This document shows, piece after piece, positions 1 through 6,774 of a stretch of DNA of 7,699 nt. The translations under genes were made by a program, and so were the position numbers. This DNA is from an uncultured Mycoplasmatota bacterium. GTDB lineage: Bacteria > Bacillota_I > Bacilli_A > RF39 > UBA660. The DNA lies in NCBI GenBank assembly GCA_947297555.1, contig CAMYTM010000026.1, positions 1-7,699 on the forward strand. The letters run 5' to 3'. The notes under the pieces were generated by a model. The model was not told the origin of the DNA. It did no database searches and saw only the letters and a list, made by a program, of their open reading frames with translations. Within the stretch, counting starts at the first letter, position 1; every line of letters starts with the position of its first letter.

Positions 1-2
1 AA

Positions 3-488
3 AGAGAACAAAGTGGGAAATCTTTTAGTGATGTGTTTGAGGAGGCTAAAAATGCCGAACCAATTGAGCAAGCAATAGAGATAGTAGAGGAAGAACCTGA
101 AAACGTCGAAGTAGTTGCTACTGAGAGTAATAAAGATTTATTAATTGCTTTATTAAAAGATAATGGTATTGATTATTTAGATTATTCTGGACAGGAGTTG
201 GATTATTTAATTGATAATTATGATGAGAATATCATATCAAAAAATATTCAATATGTTAAAGAAACAAATGTTGGAACTGAGATTTTTGTAAATCATGCTG
301 AAATAATGCTAGATAAAGAGTTAAAGGATAAGATTAGTATTTTATTAGAGGTTGGTAAAGAACCTATTGATATTTATTTAAATCCTAATGTTTTAGAAAA
401 ATATTCAAAAGAAAATTTAAAAGAAGTTGTTGAATCTTTAAAGAATAATGGAATGGACCCTAAAAATGTTCCTCTAATGGCATATTAA
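3..488 (+). CDS. C-terminal part of an unrecognised protein with acidic linker and helical repeats (5' truncated by window edge)
   Basis: The frame is open to the left edge, so this is the 3' part of a longer gene. The GTG at 33 has no Shine-Dalgarno site and reads as an internal valine, not a start. The visible 161 residues begin with a Glu-rich, probably disordered stretch (about nt 33-130). A helical region follows, with degenerate units of about 30-35 residues. Each unit has a Gly-containing turn (NGID at nt 162-173, NVGTE at 267-281, GKEPID at 354-371, NNGMDP at 444-461) followed by amphipathic helix. There is no membrane segment or catalytic motif. The next gene starts 13 nt downstream, so the two are probably co-transcribed. 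Two segments resemble the 95-aa protein at 1314-1601. I do not recognise the family; a helical-repeat scaffold or binding protein is inference only. That it is a real gene is well supported by codon structure and context. Confidence 0.8.
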   Translation, partial: REQSGKSFSDVFEEAKNAEPIEQAIEIVEEEPENVEVVATESNKDLLIALLKDNGIDYLDYSGQELDYLIDNYDENIISKNIQYVKETNVGTEIFVNHAEIMLDKELKDKISILLEVGKEPIDIYLNPNVLEKYSKENLKEVVESLKNNGMDPKNVPLMAY

Positions 489-489
489 T

Positions 490-494
490 GGAGG
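490..494 (+). promoter_or_regulatory. Shine-Dalgarno GGAGG that decides the start at 502
   Basis: GGAGG lies 7 nt before ATG 502. The in-frame TTG at 496 is only 1 nt from this site and cannot use it. The start is therefore ATG 502, not the upstream TTG. Confidence 0.8.
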
Positions 495-501
495 GTTGAT
501 T

Positions 502-1314
502 ATGAATATTCTGACAATTTTAAACAAACTGAAAGATAAGCATATGATTCCCGATAATGAAGAAGGAATTACGCTATTTTCAGATTGTTTTAGTAAGTTT
601 GGTATTAGTTTGCTTTTGCTTAATGATGAAAGTAAATTTAATCATATTTTAGATGTCTTAGATGAAAATAATATTCCTCTTCAAAAAGAAAATGGTATGT
701 TTGCTCTTCGGATTTTTGCGGTTGATATAAATGAATTAAAAAATATTATTAATGAATATTTTGCAATTAATGAAGTAGATTTTTTAAGAAAGTATCCTGA
801 AATTATTTCGGAAGTTAAAACAGTACATATTATTGCTGAAAACATGAAAAAGTATCAAGCCGAGAATGTAGCCTATAAAGATGGTGAAGTGTATAATATA
901 GGTAAACTTTTACATTATGAGATTCCAGTAGTTGTGCAAGAGCAAATACAAGATGTGAACGCATATTTAAAAACTTGTTTAAATGATTCTTCTTTAATTG
1001 ATAAAATCGAAAATATGGAAGCAAGTCAAGGAGAAGAAGATTTTAATGTAGCATTAGAACTTCAAAAAGTAGAAAATAAAATTTGTGAAGAGTATTTACT
1101 CCCTGTAGATGATGGTTGGAAAATTGTAATTCAAAATAAAGAGGTTAACTCTTTTCAAGAAGTTAAAAATACAATTAGTACTATTACAAAATTAAATTTG
1201 TCTATTGATTTTAATGATGCTTTGATGATTGTTTTGTTTTATAAGACACATCTTTCTGTAAATGAGATTGATGAAATTATTCATACAGAATTGTATAAAG
1301 GGGGAGAAGCATAA
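502..1314 (+). CDS. unrecognised 270-aa protein, mostly helical, acidic
   Basis: This is the second gene of a three-gene operon, with a strong Shine-Dalgarno site (GGAGG, 7-nt spacing). Its TAA overlaps the next ATG by one base (TAATG), which suggests translational coupling. The 270-residue product has no signal peptide, no membrane segment and no enzyme motif that I can identify. The N-terminal part (about residues 45-105) alternates amphipathic helices with short turns (NNIPL, then a phenylalanine-containing motif IFAVDINEL, then VDFLRKYPE). This resembles a loose helix-turn repeat. Residues 160-200 are rich in Glu, Asp and Lys and may be coiled or disordered. A C-terminal portion (about 200-262) looks like a small alpha/beta or helical domain. 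Placement between two genes that share helical segments suggests a joint function, but no function can be assigned from the sequence. Confidence 0.85.
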   Translation: MNILTILNKLKDKHMIPDNEEGITLFSDCFSKFGISLLLLNDESKFNHILDVLDENNIPLQKENGMFALRIFAVDINELKNIINEYFAINEVDFLRKYPEIISEVKTVHIIAENMKKYQAENVAYKDGEVYNIGKLLHYEIPVVVQEQIQDVNAYLKTCLNDSSLIDKIENMEASQGEEDFNVALELQKVENKICEEYLLPVDDGWKIVIQNKEVNSFQEVKNTISTITKLNLSIDFNDALMIVLFYKTHLSVNEIDEIIHTELYKGGEA

Positions 1315-1601
1315 TGAAATTTTTAATGCCTTATGGTTTTACTGAGCAAGAACTTAATGTTTTTTGTGAAAATATTCCTCCTATCTTATATGAACAAATT
1401 CTAAACTCTTACAAGTTGGTTATGAGGAATATGGATTCTTTAAAAAGTTTAGGAGTTCAGAATGTGAAAGATGTATTTGTAAGATTTTATGATATGTTTT
1501 TAATGGATAATAGTAATTTTATGAATATATTTAATAACTATGAGCGTGAGGATTTAATAGAGAAAATTCATACAAATGCAGATATCGTAGAATTTTTGTA
1601 A
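1314..1601 (+). CDS. unrecognised 95-aa helical protein, last gene of the first operon
   Basis: The start ATG overlaps the preceding stop by one base, and GGGGGAG (1300-1306) lies 7 nt upstream. The product is 95 residues, predicted all-helical, without signal peptide, membrane span or metal-binding motif. Residues 39-63 (starting NMDSLK) and 66-91 (ending near NADI) align loosely with two segments of the truncated protein at 3-488. The second alignment shares a Y-x-[KR]-E-[ND]-L-x-E pattern. It is therefore probably a short, single-copy relative of the same repeat family. An intrinsic terminator follows 12 nt after the stop, closing the operon. The function is unknown. Confidence that it is a real gene comes from the RBS, the coupling and the terminator. 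Confidence 0.85.
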   Translation: MKFLMPYGFTEQELNVFCENIPPILYEQILNSYKLVMRNMDSLKSLGVQNVKDVFVRFYDMFLMDNSNFMNIFNNYEREDLIEKIHTNADIVEFL

Positions 1602-1613
1602 GTTGAAATATTG

Positions 1614-1636
1614 GAAGTCTTTTGGACTTCTTTTTT
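1614..1636 (+). terminator. Rho-independent terminator after the first operon
   Basis: A perfect 6-bp stem GAAGTC/GACTTC (1614-1619 and 1625-1630) with loop TTTTG is followed directly by six T residues. It separates the three-gene operon from the pcrA promoter. Confidence 0.85.
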
Positions 1637-1648
1637 AGTCCTCTCCTA

Positions 1649-1657
1649 TGTTATAAT
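1649..1657 (+). promoter_or_regulatory. extended -10 promoter for the pcrA operon
   Basis: A perfect TATAAT (1652-1657) is preceded by TGT (1649-1651), giving the extended -10 form TGnTATAAT. At 17-18 bp spacing the -35 region falls in the terminator T-tract and matches TTGACA poorly, as is typical of extended -10 promoters. Transcription should start near 1664, leaving a leader of about 20 nt before the pcrA ATG. Confidence 0.7.
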
Positions 1658-1683
1658 ATTTTATAGAGATAGGGTGGTAGTTA

Positions 1684-3765
1684 ATGGACTTAAGTAAATT
1701 AAATGAACAACAAAAAAATGCAGTTGTACATAAAGATGGACCCTGTTTAGTAATTGCAGGAGCGGGAAGTGGAAAAACAAAGGTATTAACTACTAGGATT
1801 GCTTATTTAATAGAAGAGAGTATTCCTTCCTGGAATATATTGGCAATTACCTTTACTAATAAGGCTGCCAAAGAAATGAGAGAAAGACTTAATCTAATTA
1901 TTCCTGATAATGATGTTTTTGTAGGTACCTTTCACTCTTTTGGAGTGCGTATTATAAGAGAAAATTATATGCATTTAGGTTTAGAACGTAATTTTACGAT
2001 TTTAGATAGTGATGATGTTTTAAGTTTAATTAAAAAAATTATGAAAGATATGGGATTTAATAAAGAAGAATGTGCTCCTTCTTATATACGTAATCGAATT
2101 AGTTTTATTAAAAATGAAATGATGAGTGATGCGGATATTGAAAAATTTTTTAATACAGATGCAGAGCAGATTGCTTATCAAGTTTATAAAGAATATGTAA
2201 AAGTATTAAAAAAGAATAATTCTGTTGACTTTGATGATTTGTTATCGCTTCCTGTTACATTGTTTTTAAAAGATAGAGAGGTTTTAGAGCATTATCAAGA
2301 AAAATTTAAATATATTTTGATTGATGAGTATCAAGATACGAACGAAGTGCAATATAAGTTGTCTAAACTTTTAAGTATGAAATATCAAAATATTTTTGTT
2401 GTTGGAGATCCAGATCAATCAATTTACGCTTTTAGAGGGGCAAATTATAAAAATATTTTGAATTTTGAAAGAGATTATAAAAATACTAAAGTGATACCTT
2501 TAGAAGAAAATTATCGTAGTACTAAAATGATTTTAGATGCTGCCAATTCTGTTATTAAGAATAATAAAGATAGAAAAGAAAAGAATTTAAAAAGTAATAA
2601 AGTATTAGGTGCCAAAGTTAAATATTTACGTAGTTATGATGAAAAACATGAAATTACTTTATGTATAGAAGAAATAAAAAAATTAATGGATGACGGATAT
2701 AAAGCCAAAGATATTGCAATATTTTATCGTACGAATGGTCAAGCCCGTATAGTAGAAGAAATGTTTATTAAAAATAATATGCCTTATAGAGTAGTAGGAA
2801 GTTATTATTTTTATCAGCGTAAAGAAATTAAAGATTTGATAAGTTACCTAAGATTGATTTTAAATCCGCAAGATGAAATTAGTTTACGTAGAGTCATCAA
2901 TGTTCCGAAAAGAAAGATAGGTCCTTCTACTATAAAGGTAATAGAAGATACGGCCAATTTAAATGGTATTTCTATGTTTGATGCGCTTTCAAAAGGAAAA
3001 GAGTTGGAATTTAAAAATCTAATTTTAGATTTGCAAAAAGAGAGTGAATCTTTATCTTTAACCGAATTAATTGATATGATTTTAGAAAAATCTGGTATGA
3101 AGAAGGAACTGGAAGAAGAGAATTCTTTGGAAAGTGAGTTAAGACTTGAGAATTTAATGGAATTTAAGAGTATTACTGCATCTTTTGAAGAAAGAACAGG
3201 GAGTGTAAATTTAAGTGATTTCTTGGAGGAGATAAGTTTAATTGCGGATATGACTGAGCATAAAGAATATGAAGATGCTATAACTTTAATGACTATCCAT
3301 AGTGCTAAAGGTTTAGAGTTTGATGTTGTATTTTTAATTGGAATGGAAGAAAGTATTTTTCCTCATGCGAATTCTTTAATGGAAAGAGATGGAATTGAAG
3401 AAGAAAGACGACTAATGTATGTTGGTATTACTAGAGCGCGTGAGTTACTTTATTTAACTAATGCTAAAAGAAGAATGTTATATGGAAAAGAAAGTTTAAA
3501 TCCTTGTAGTAGGTTTATTGAAGAAATTGATGAAGAATTATTAGAAACAACTAATAATATTAATAAGGAAGAAAAAAGTTTTCATAAGGAAAAAATGTAT
3601 AATGAAGGAGAAGTATCTTATGTTCCTGGAGATGTTGTTGTTCATGAAACTTATGGAAGAGGAGTAGTTGTAGATATAGATAAGATGTTAGTGACTGTTG
3701 CTTTTCATAATAAAGTTGGTGTAAAAAAATTGATGAAAAATCATAAAAGTTTAAAAAAAATATAG
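1684..3765 (+). CDS. pcrA: ATP-dependent DNA helicase PcrA (UvrD/Rep superfamily 1A)
   Basis: PcrA is a 3'-to-5' DNA translocase/helicase of Gram-positive bacteria. It acts in nucleotide-excision repair, rolling-circle plasmid replication, removal of RecA filaments and transcription-replication conflict. All SF1A motifs are visible in order: Q-motif LNEQQ (6-10), Walker A AGAGSGKT (25-32), motif Ia TFTNKAAKEM, Walker B DEYQDT (214-219), motif III GDPDQSIYAFRGA (241-253), motif IV ENYRST (275-280), motif V TIHSAKGLEF (537-546), and motif VI with GITRAR (581-586). The C-terminal 45-50 residues, from VPGDVV on, form the Tudor-like domain (YGRG turn) that in Bacillus and Geobacillus PcrA contacts RNA polymerase. 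At 693 aa it is slightly shorter than B. subtilis PcrA, with no motif missing. ATG 1684 is preceded by an imperfect Shine-Dalgarno site AGGGTGG (1671-1677). It is the first gene of the operon with the nucleotidyltransferase and ligA. pcrA is preferred over uvrD or rep because of phylum and neighbours. Confidence 0.97.
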   Translation: MDLSKLNEQQKNAVVHKDGPCLVIAGAGSGKTKVLTTRIAYLIEESIPSWNILAITFTNKAAKEMRERLNLIIPDNDVFVGTFHSFGVRIIRENYMHLGLERNFTILDSDDVLSLIKKIMKDMGFNKEECAPSYIRNRISFIKNEMMSDADIEKFFNTDAEQIAYQVYKEYVKVLKKNNSVDFDDLLSLPVTLFLKDREVLEHYQEKFKYILIDEYQDTNEVQYKLSKLLSMKYQNIFVVGDPDQSIYAFRGANYKNILNFERDYKNTKVIPLEENYRSTKMILDAANSVIKNNKDRKEKNLKSNKVLGAKVKYLRSYDEKHEITLCIEEIKKLMDDGYKAKDIAIFYRTNGQARIVEEMFIKNNMPYRVVGSYYFYQRKEIKDLISYLRLILNPQDEISLRRVINVPKRKIGPSTIKVIEDTANLNGISMFDALSKGKELEFKNLILDLQKESESLSLTELIDMILEKSGMKKELEEENSLESELRLENLMEFKSITASFEERTGSVNLSDFLEEISLIADMTEHKEYEDAITLMTIHSAKGLEFDVVFLIGMEESIFPHANSLMERDGIEEERRLMYVGITRARELLYLTNAKRRMLYGKESLNPCSRFIEEIDEELLETTNNINKEEKSFHKEKMYNEGEVSYVPGDVVVHETYGRGVVVDIDKMLVTVAFHNKVGVKKLMKNHKSLKKI

Positions 3766-3774
3766 GCCTATATT
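3759..3774. repeat. 16-bp perfect palindrome covering the pcrA stop codon
   Basis: AATATAGG/CCTATATT is a perfect dyad centred between 3766 and 3767, and the pcrA TAG (3763-3765) lies inside it. As RNA it could fold into a 6-bp A/U stem with a GGCC loop. No T-tract follows, so it is not a convincing terminator. It could be a protein-binding site, a weak mRNA structure between cistrons, or chance in AT-rich DNA. Confidence 0.45.
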
Positions 3775-3798
3775 GTTAAAAGAAAAGAGGAGAAAATT

Positions 3799-4716
3799 AT
3801 GGATTTAACATTAGTTGTAATGGCTGCAGGAGCAGGTAGTCGTTTCGGAGGTTTAAAGCAAATTACCCCAATAGATAAAGATCAAAATTTTATTATAGAC
3901 TATTCTATATATGATGCTTTAAGTGTGGGGTTTAAAAAAGTTGTATTTGTTATTCGCGAAGAGTTTTTATATGATTTTCAAAGTACAATTGGAGAGAGAT
4001 TAAAGAACAAAATTGAAGTTTTTTATGCTTTTCAAAAAATTGAAGATACACCAATTCCTATTGATACTAAGGGAAGAACAAAACCTTGGGGAACAGTGCA
4101 AGCCTTACTTGTTTCTAAACCTTATGTAGATGGTTCTTTTGTTGTGGTGAATGCTGATGACTTTTATGGAAAAAATGCTTTTATGGTTGCATCGGAATTT
4201 TTAAAAAATGTAAAAAAACCTTATACTTATGCTAATATTTCTTATGAATATGGGATTACAAAGAGCCAAGAGGGAGAGGTAAAACGGGGTGTATTATCTA
4301 TAGAAGGAGACAAAATTAGTTCTATTATAGAAAGTAGCGTTGGATTTTCAGGAGAAAAAATTGTAGCCCGTCCTTTAGATGGAAGTGAAGTTTTTGAAAT
4401 TAAAGAAGGGCATCCTGTTTCTATGAATTTTTTTGCTTTTCAAAATGACATATATAGTTTATTGGAAGAATATTGGGAGAATTATTTTAAACAAAGTGAA
4501 GCAGAAATTTTAGCAGGAGAAGCCCTGTTAACTGAATGCTTAAAAGAAAATATAGAAAAGGGTACTATAACAATTTTAAATCAACCAGGAAAAAGTGTTT
4601 GGCTTGGTATGACGTATCGAAGTGATTTAGAATTTGTAGAAAAAAGGGTTCAAGAATTAAAAGAGAAAGAAGAATATCCTAAACATTTATGGGAGGATTA
4701 TAGTGGAAAAGAATAA
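3799..4716 (+). CDS. sugar-phosphate-type nucleotidyltransferase (GT-A-fold NTP transferase), substrate unknown
   Basis: The 305-residue product has the N-terminal signature of NTP-transferases such as GlmU, RfbA and GalU. A hydrophobic first strand is followed by MAAGAGSRFGGLKQ (8-21), the glycine-rich nucleotide- and phosphate-binding loop with its Arg and Lys. PWGTVQALL (97-104) matches the base-recognition G-T-x-x-A segment. NADDFYG (118-124) carries the Asp residues expected to bind Mg2+ and the sugar nucleotide. VSMNFFAF (207-214) and the C-terminal WLGMTY (268-273) are further conserved-looking blocks. There is no left-handed beta-helix acyltransferase domain, so it is not full GlmU. 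The likely reaction is NTP plus a sugar or alcohol phosphate giving an NDP-sugar and PPi in the cytoplasm, feeding cell-envelope or polysaccharide synthesis; substrate and pathway are inference. The start at ATG 3799 has AGAGGAG (3786-3792) 6 nt upstream. The gene lies 33 nt after pcrA and overlaps ligA by 14 nt, so all three are probably one transcript. Confidence 0.88.
   Translation: MDLTLVVMAAGAGSRFGGLKQITPIDKDQNFIIDYSIYDALSVGFKKVVFVIREEFLYDFQSTIGERLKNKIEVFYAFQKIEDTPIPIDTKGRTKPWGTVQALLVSKPYVDGSFVVVNADDFYGKNAFMVASEFLKNVKKPYTYANISYEYGITKSQEGEVKRGVLSIEGDKISSIIESSVGFSGEKIVARPLDGSEVFEIKEGHPVSMNFFAFQNDIYSLLEEYWENYFKQSEAEILAGEALLTECLKENIEKGTITILNQPGKSVWLGMTYRSDLEFVEKRVQELKEKEEYPKHLWEDYSGKE
4691..4696 (+). 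promoter_or_regulatory. Shine-Dalgarno GGGAGG that fixes the ligA GTG start
   Basis: GGGAGG, inside the 3' end of the nucleotidyltransferase gene, lies 6 nt before GTG 4703. This supports the non-ATG start and the 14-nt overlap. Ribosomes finishing the upstream gene would clear or reuse this site, consistent with translational coupling. Confidence 0.75.
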
Positions 4717-6706
4717 GGCGAAGTCAAGAATAGAGTACTTAAGAGCATTCATTAATAAAACCAATTATGAGTATTATGTTTTAGATAGTCCTACGATAAC
4801 CGATCAAGAATTTGATAGTTATTTACGAGAACTTGAGAATTTGGAAGCGGAATTTCCAGAGTTTGATAGTTCTACTTCTCCTACGAAAAGAGTAGGAGGG
4901 GAAGTTATTGACCGTTTTAAAAAAGTAAAACATAAAATTCCTATGCTTTCTTTGCCAGATGTGTTTGATGCAACAGAAATAGAAGATTTTAATGCGAGAA
5001 TTCTAAAAGAGAAGATTTTACCAATTTATGTATGCGAATATAAAATTGATGGCCTTTCTGTTTCTCTTCATTATGAAAAGGGAGAACTTATTTTTGCAGC
5101 GACTCGTGGAGATGGAATCACAGGGGAAGATATTACTCATAATGTAAGAACAATTAAAAGTGTTCATTTAAAAATCAATAAGCCAATTGATATAGAGGTT
5201 CGTGGGGAAATATTTATGCCGAAGAAGGTCTTAGAGGAAATTAATGATAAGCGTAAAATTAAAGGAGAACCACTTTTACAAAATGTTCGGAATGCGGCAG
5301 CAGGCTCTATTCGTCAGTTAGATTCAAAAATCGCAGCAGAACGTAAACTTGATACTTGGATTTACCATTTGCCTAATCCAGAAGATTATGGAATTAAAAC
5401 ACATGAAGATTCTTTAAACTTTATGAGTGAACTTGGTTTCAAAGTGAATAAAGAAGCAAATAGAGTCGTAACGGGGATAGAAGAAGTGCAAAATTATATC
5501 GAAGAAACTTCAAATATACGTGCCACTCTACCTTATGAAATTGATGGTATTGTTATCAAAGTAAATTCATTAGAAAGCCAAAAAAATCTTGGATTTACTT
5601 CAAAGTATCCGAAATGGGCAATTGCTTATAAATTTCCAGCAGAAGAAGTATTAACTACTTTACGGGATATTGTATTTACAGTAGGAAGAACAGGAAGAAT
5701 TACTCCAAATGCTGTATTGGATCCTGTTATTGTTATGGGTTCGACAGTTAAACGAGCAACACTTCATAATGAAGATTATGTCTTGATGAAAGATTTAAAA
5801 ATAGGAGATGTTGTATCAATTCGTAAAGCAGGAGATGTTATACCAGAAGTCGTAGAAAGAAAAATAGAAAGACGAACAGGGGCGGAAGAAGAGTTTAAAA
5901 TGATTACTCAATGTCCGATTTGTGATAGTGTCTTAGAGAAGAAGAAAGACCAAGTGGATTATTATTGTATGAACCCATCTTGTCCAGCTAGAAAGAGTGA
6001 AGGTCTAATTCATTTTTGTAGTCGTAAAGCTATGAATATAGATGGTCTTGGGATTGAAATTATGGAAGATTTTTTTAATTTGGGATTCATTAAAAAAATA
6101 TCAGATATTTATTTTTTATTTCAACATAGAAAAGATTTAATTGAACTGGAAGGGTATGGAAATAAGAGTGTGGATAACTTACTTGCAGCGATTGAAGATA
6201 GCAAAAGCAACAGTTTGGAGAGGTTACTCTTTGGATTAGGGATAAGTGGAATTGGTGATAAAACGGCTTTACTTCTAGTTAAAATATTTAAGAATATGGA
6301 TAATTTGATGAATGCTACATATGATGATTTTAAAACCATAAAAGATATTGGTCCTACTCTTGCCGAAAATTTATACAATTATTTTCATGATGTAGAGAAT
6401 ATTTCTTTAATTGAGGAGTTAAAAAAAATTGGACTTAATATGAATTATCTTGGAGAAAATGAACGACATCATGATTTAATTAGTGGGAAACGTTTTGTTT
6501 TAACAGGCACTTTATCTTTTATAGATCGTGATAGTTTAAGTGGATTGTTAACTTCTTATGGTGGTGTTACTTCTTCTTCTGTTAGTAAGAAAACAGATGT
6601 TGTGATTGTAGGAGAAAATCCAGGAAGTAAGTATGAAAAAGCAAGGGAATTGAATATTGAAATATGGGATGAAGAAAAAATAAAAAGTATTGTGGATAAG
6701 TTGTAG
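4703..6706 (+). CDS. ligA: NAD+-dependent DNA ligase LigA
   Basis: LigA seals nicks with 3'-OH and 5'-phosphate ends using NAD+, joining Okazaki fragments and finishing repair. It is the essential ligase of bacteria. The 667 residues match the usual family length, and all domains are present. These are domain Ia (NYEYYVLD and TDQEFD, about 20-40, which bind NMN), the adenylation domain with YKIDG (113-117, Lys114 the AMP-accepting residue), TRGDG (134-138) and EVRGE (165-169), and the OB-fold with GRTGRITP (328-335). Next come a zinc finger with Cys404, 407, 422 and 427, helix-hairpin-helix repeats (about 440-585), and a C-terminal BRCT domain (about 590-667). The conserved PMLSL block is followed by PDVF, where N is more usual than D at the second position; this is a minor variant. 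The start is GTG 4703. It is the last gene of the pcrA operon. The terminator 5' arm overlaps its last codons. Confidence 0.97.
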   Translation: MEKNKAKSRIEYLRAFINKTNYEYYVLDSPTITDQEFDSYLRELENLEAEFPEFDSSTSPTKRVGGEVIDRFKKVKHKIPMLSLPDVFDATEIEDFNARILKEKILPIYVCEYKIDGLSVSLHYEKGELIFAATRGDGITGEDITHNVRTIKSVHLKINKPIDIEVRGEIFMPKKVLEEINDKRKIKGEPLLQNVRNAAAGSIRQLDSKIAAERKLDTWIYHLPNPEDYGIKTHEDSLNFMSELGFKVNKEANRVVTGIEEVQNYIEETSNIRATLPYEIDGIVIKVNSLESQKNLGFTSKYPKWAIAYKFPAEEVLTTLRDIVFTVGRTGRITPNAVLDPVIVMGSTVKRATLHNEDYVLMKDLKIGDVVSIRKAGDVIPEVVERKIERRTGAEEEFKMITQCPICDSVLEKKKDQVDYYCMNPSCPARKSEGLIHFCSRKAMNIDGLGIEIMEDFFNLGFIKKISDIYFLFQHRKDLIELEGYGNKSVDNLLAAIEDSKSNSLERLLFGLGISGIGDKTALLLVKIFKNMDNLMNATYDDFKTIKDIGPTLAENLYNYFHDVENISLIEELKKIGLNMNYLGENERHHDLISGKRFVLTGTLSFIDRDSLSGLLTSYGGVTSSSVSKKTDVVIVGENPGSKYEKARELNIEIWDEEKIKSIVDKL

Positions 6707-6720
6707 CAATACTTTTTTTT
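6682..6720 (+). terminator. Rho-independent terminator spanning the ligA stop codon
   Basis: AAAAAGTATTG (6682-6692) and CAATACTTTTT (6707-6717) are perfect 11-bp inverted repeats with a 14-nt loop, and T residues run from 6713 to 6720. The 5' arm lies within the last ligA codons, and the TAG (6704-6706) lies in the loop. A translating ribosome at the stop would therefore cover the hairpin, so termination may depend on ribosome release. Confidence 0.75.
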
Positions 6721-6746
6721 GTAAAAATATAGTGATGATGTATAAT
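6719..6746 (+). promoter_or_regulatory. promoter for the frame-split gene
   Basis: A perfect -10 TATAAT (6741-6746) is preceded at 16-bp spacing by TTGTAA (6719-6724), which matches four of six bases of the -35 consensus. The -35 starts inside the T-tract of the ligA terminator. Transcription would start near 6753. A Shine-Dalgarno site AAGGAAG (6761-6767) and ATG 6775 follow. Confidence 0.6.
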
Positions 6747-6774
6747 ACTTCTCAATTAGAAAGGAAGAGATTCA

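Noticed and set aside
33..488. GTG at 33 as the start of the first gene
   Set aside because: The frame is open to the left edge and no Shine-Dalgarno site precedes the GTG; it reads as an internal codon of a truncated gene.
496..501. TTG at 496 as the start of the 270-aa gene
   Set aside because: It lies 1 nt from the Shine-Dalgarno site, too close to be used; ATG 502 has correct spacing.
830..1024. 64-codon open frame on the minus strand
   Set aside because: It lies wholly inside a well-supported plus-strand gene, has no RBS and has no recognisable product.
1602..1683. Riboswitch or small RNA upstream of pcrA
   Set aside because: The 82-nt gap is fully explained by a terminator, an extended -10 promoter and an RBS; the leader is only about 20 nt.
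6121..6378. 85-codon open frame on the minus strand within ligA
   Set aside because: It is antisense to the helix-hairpin-helix region of ligA, with composition expected of a shadow frame.
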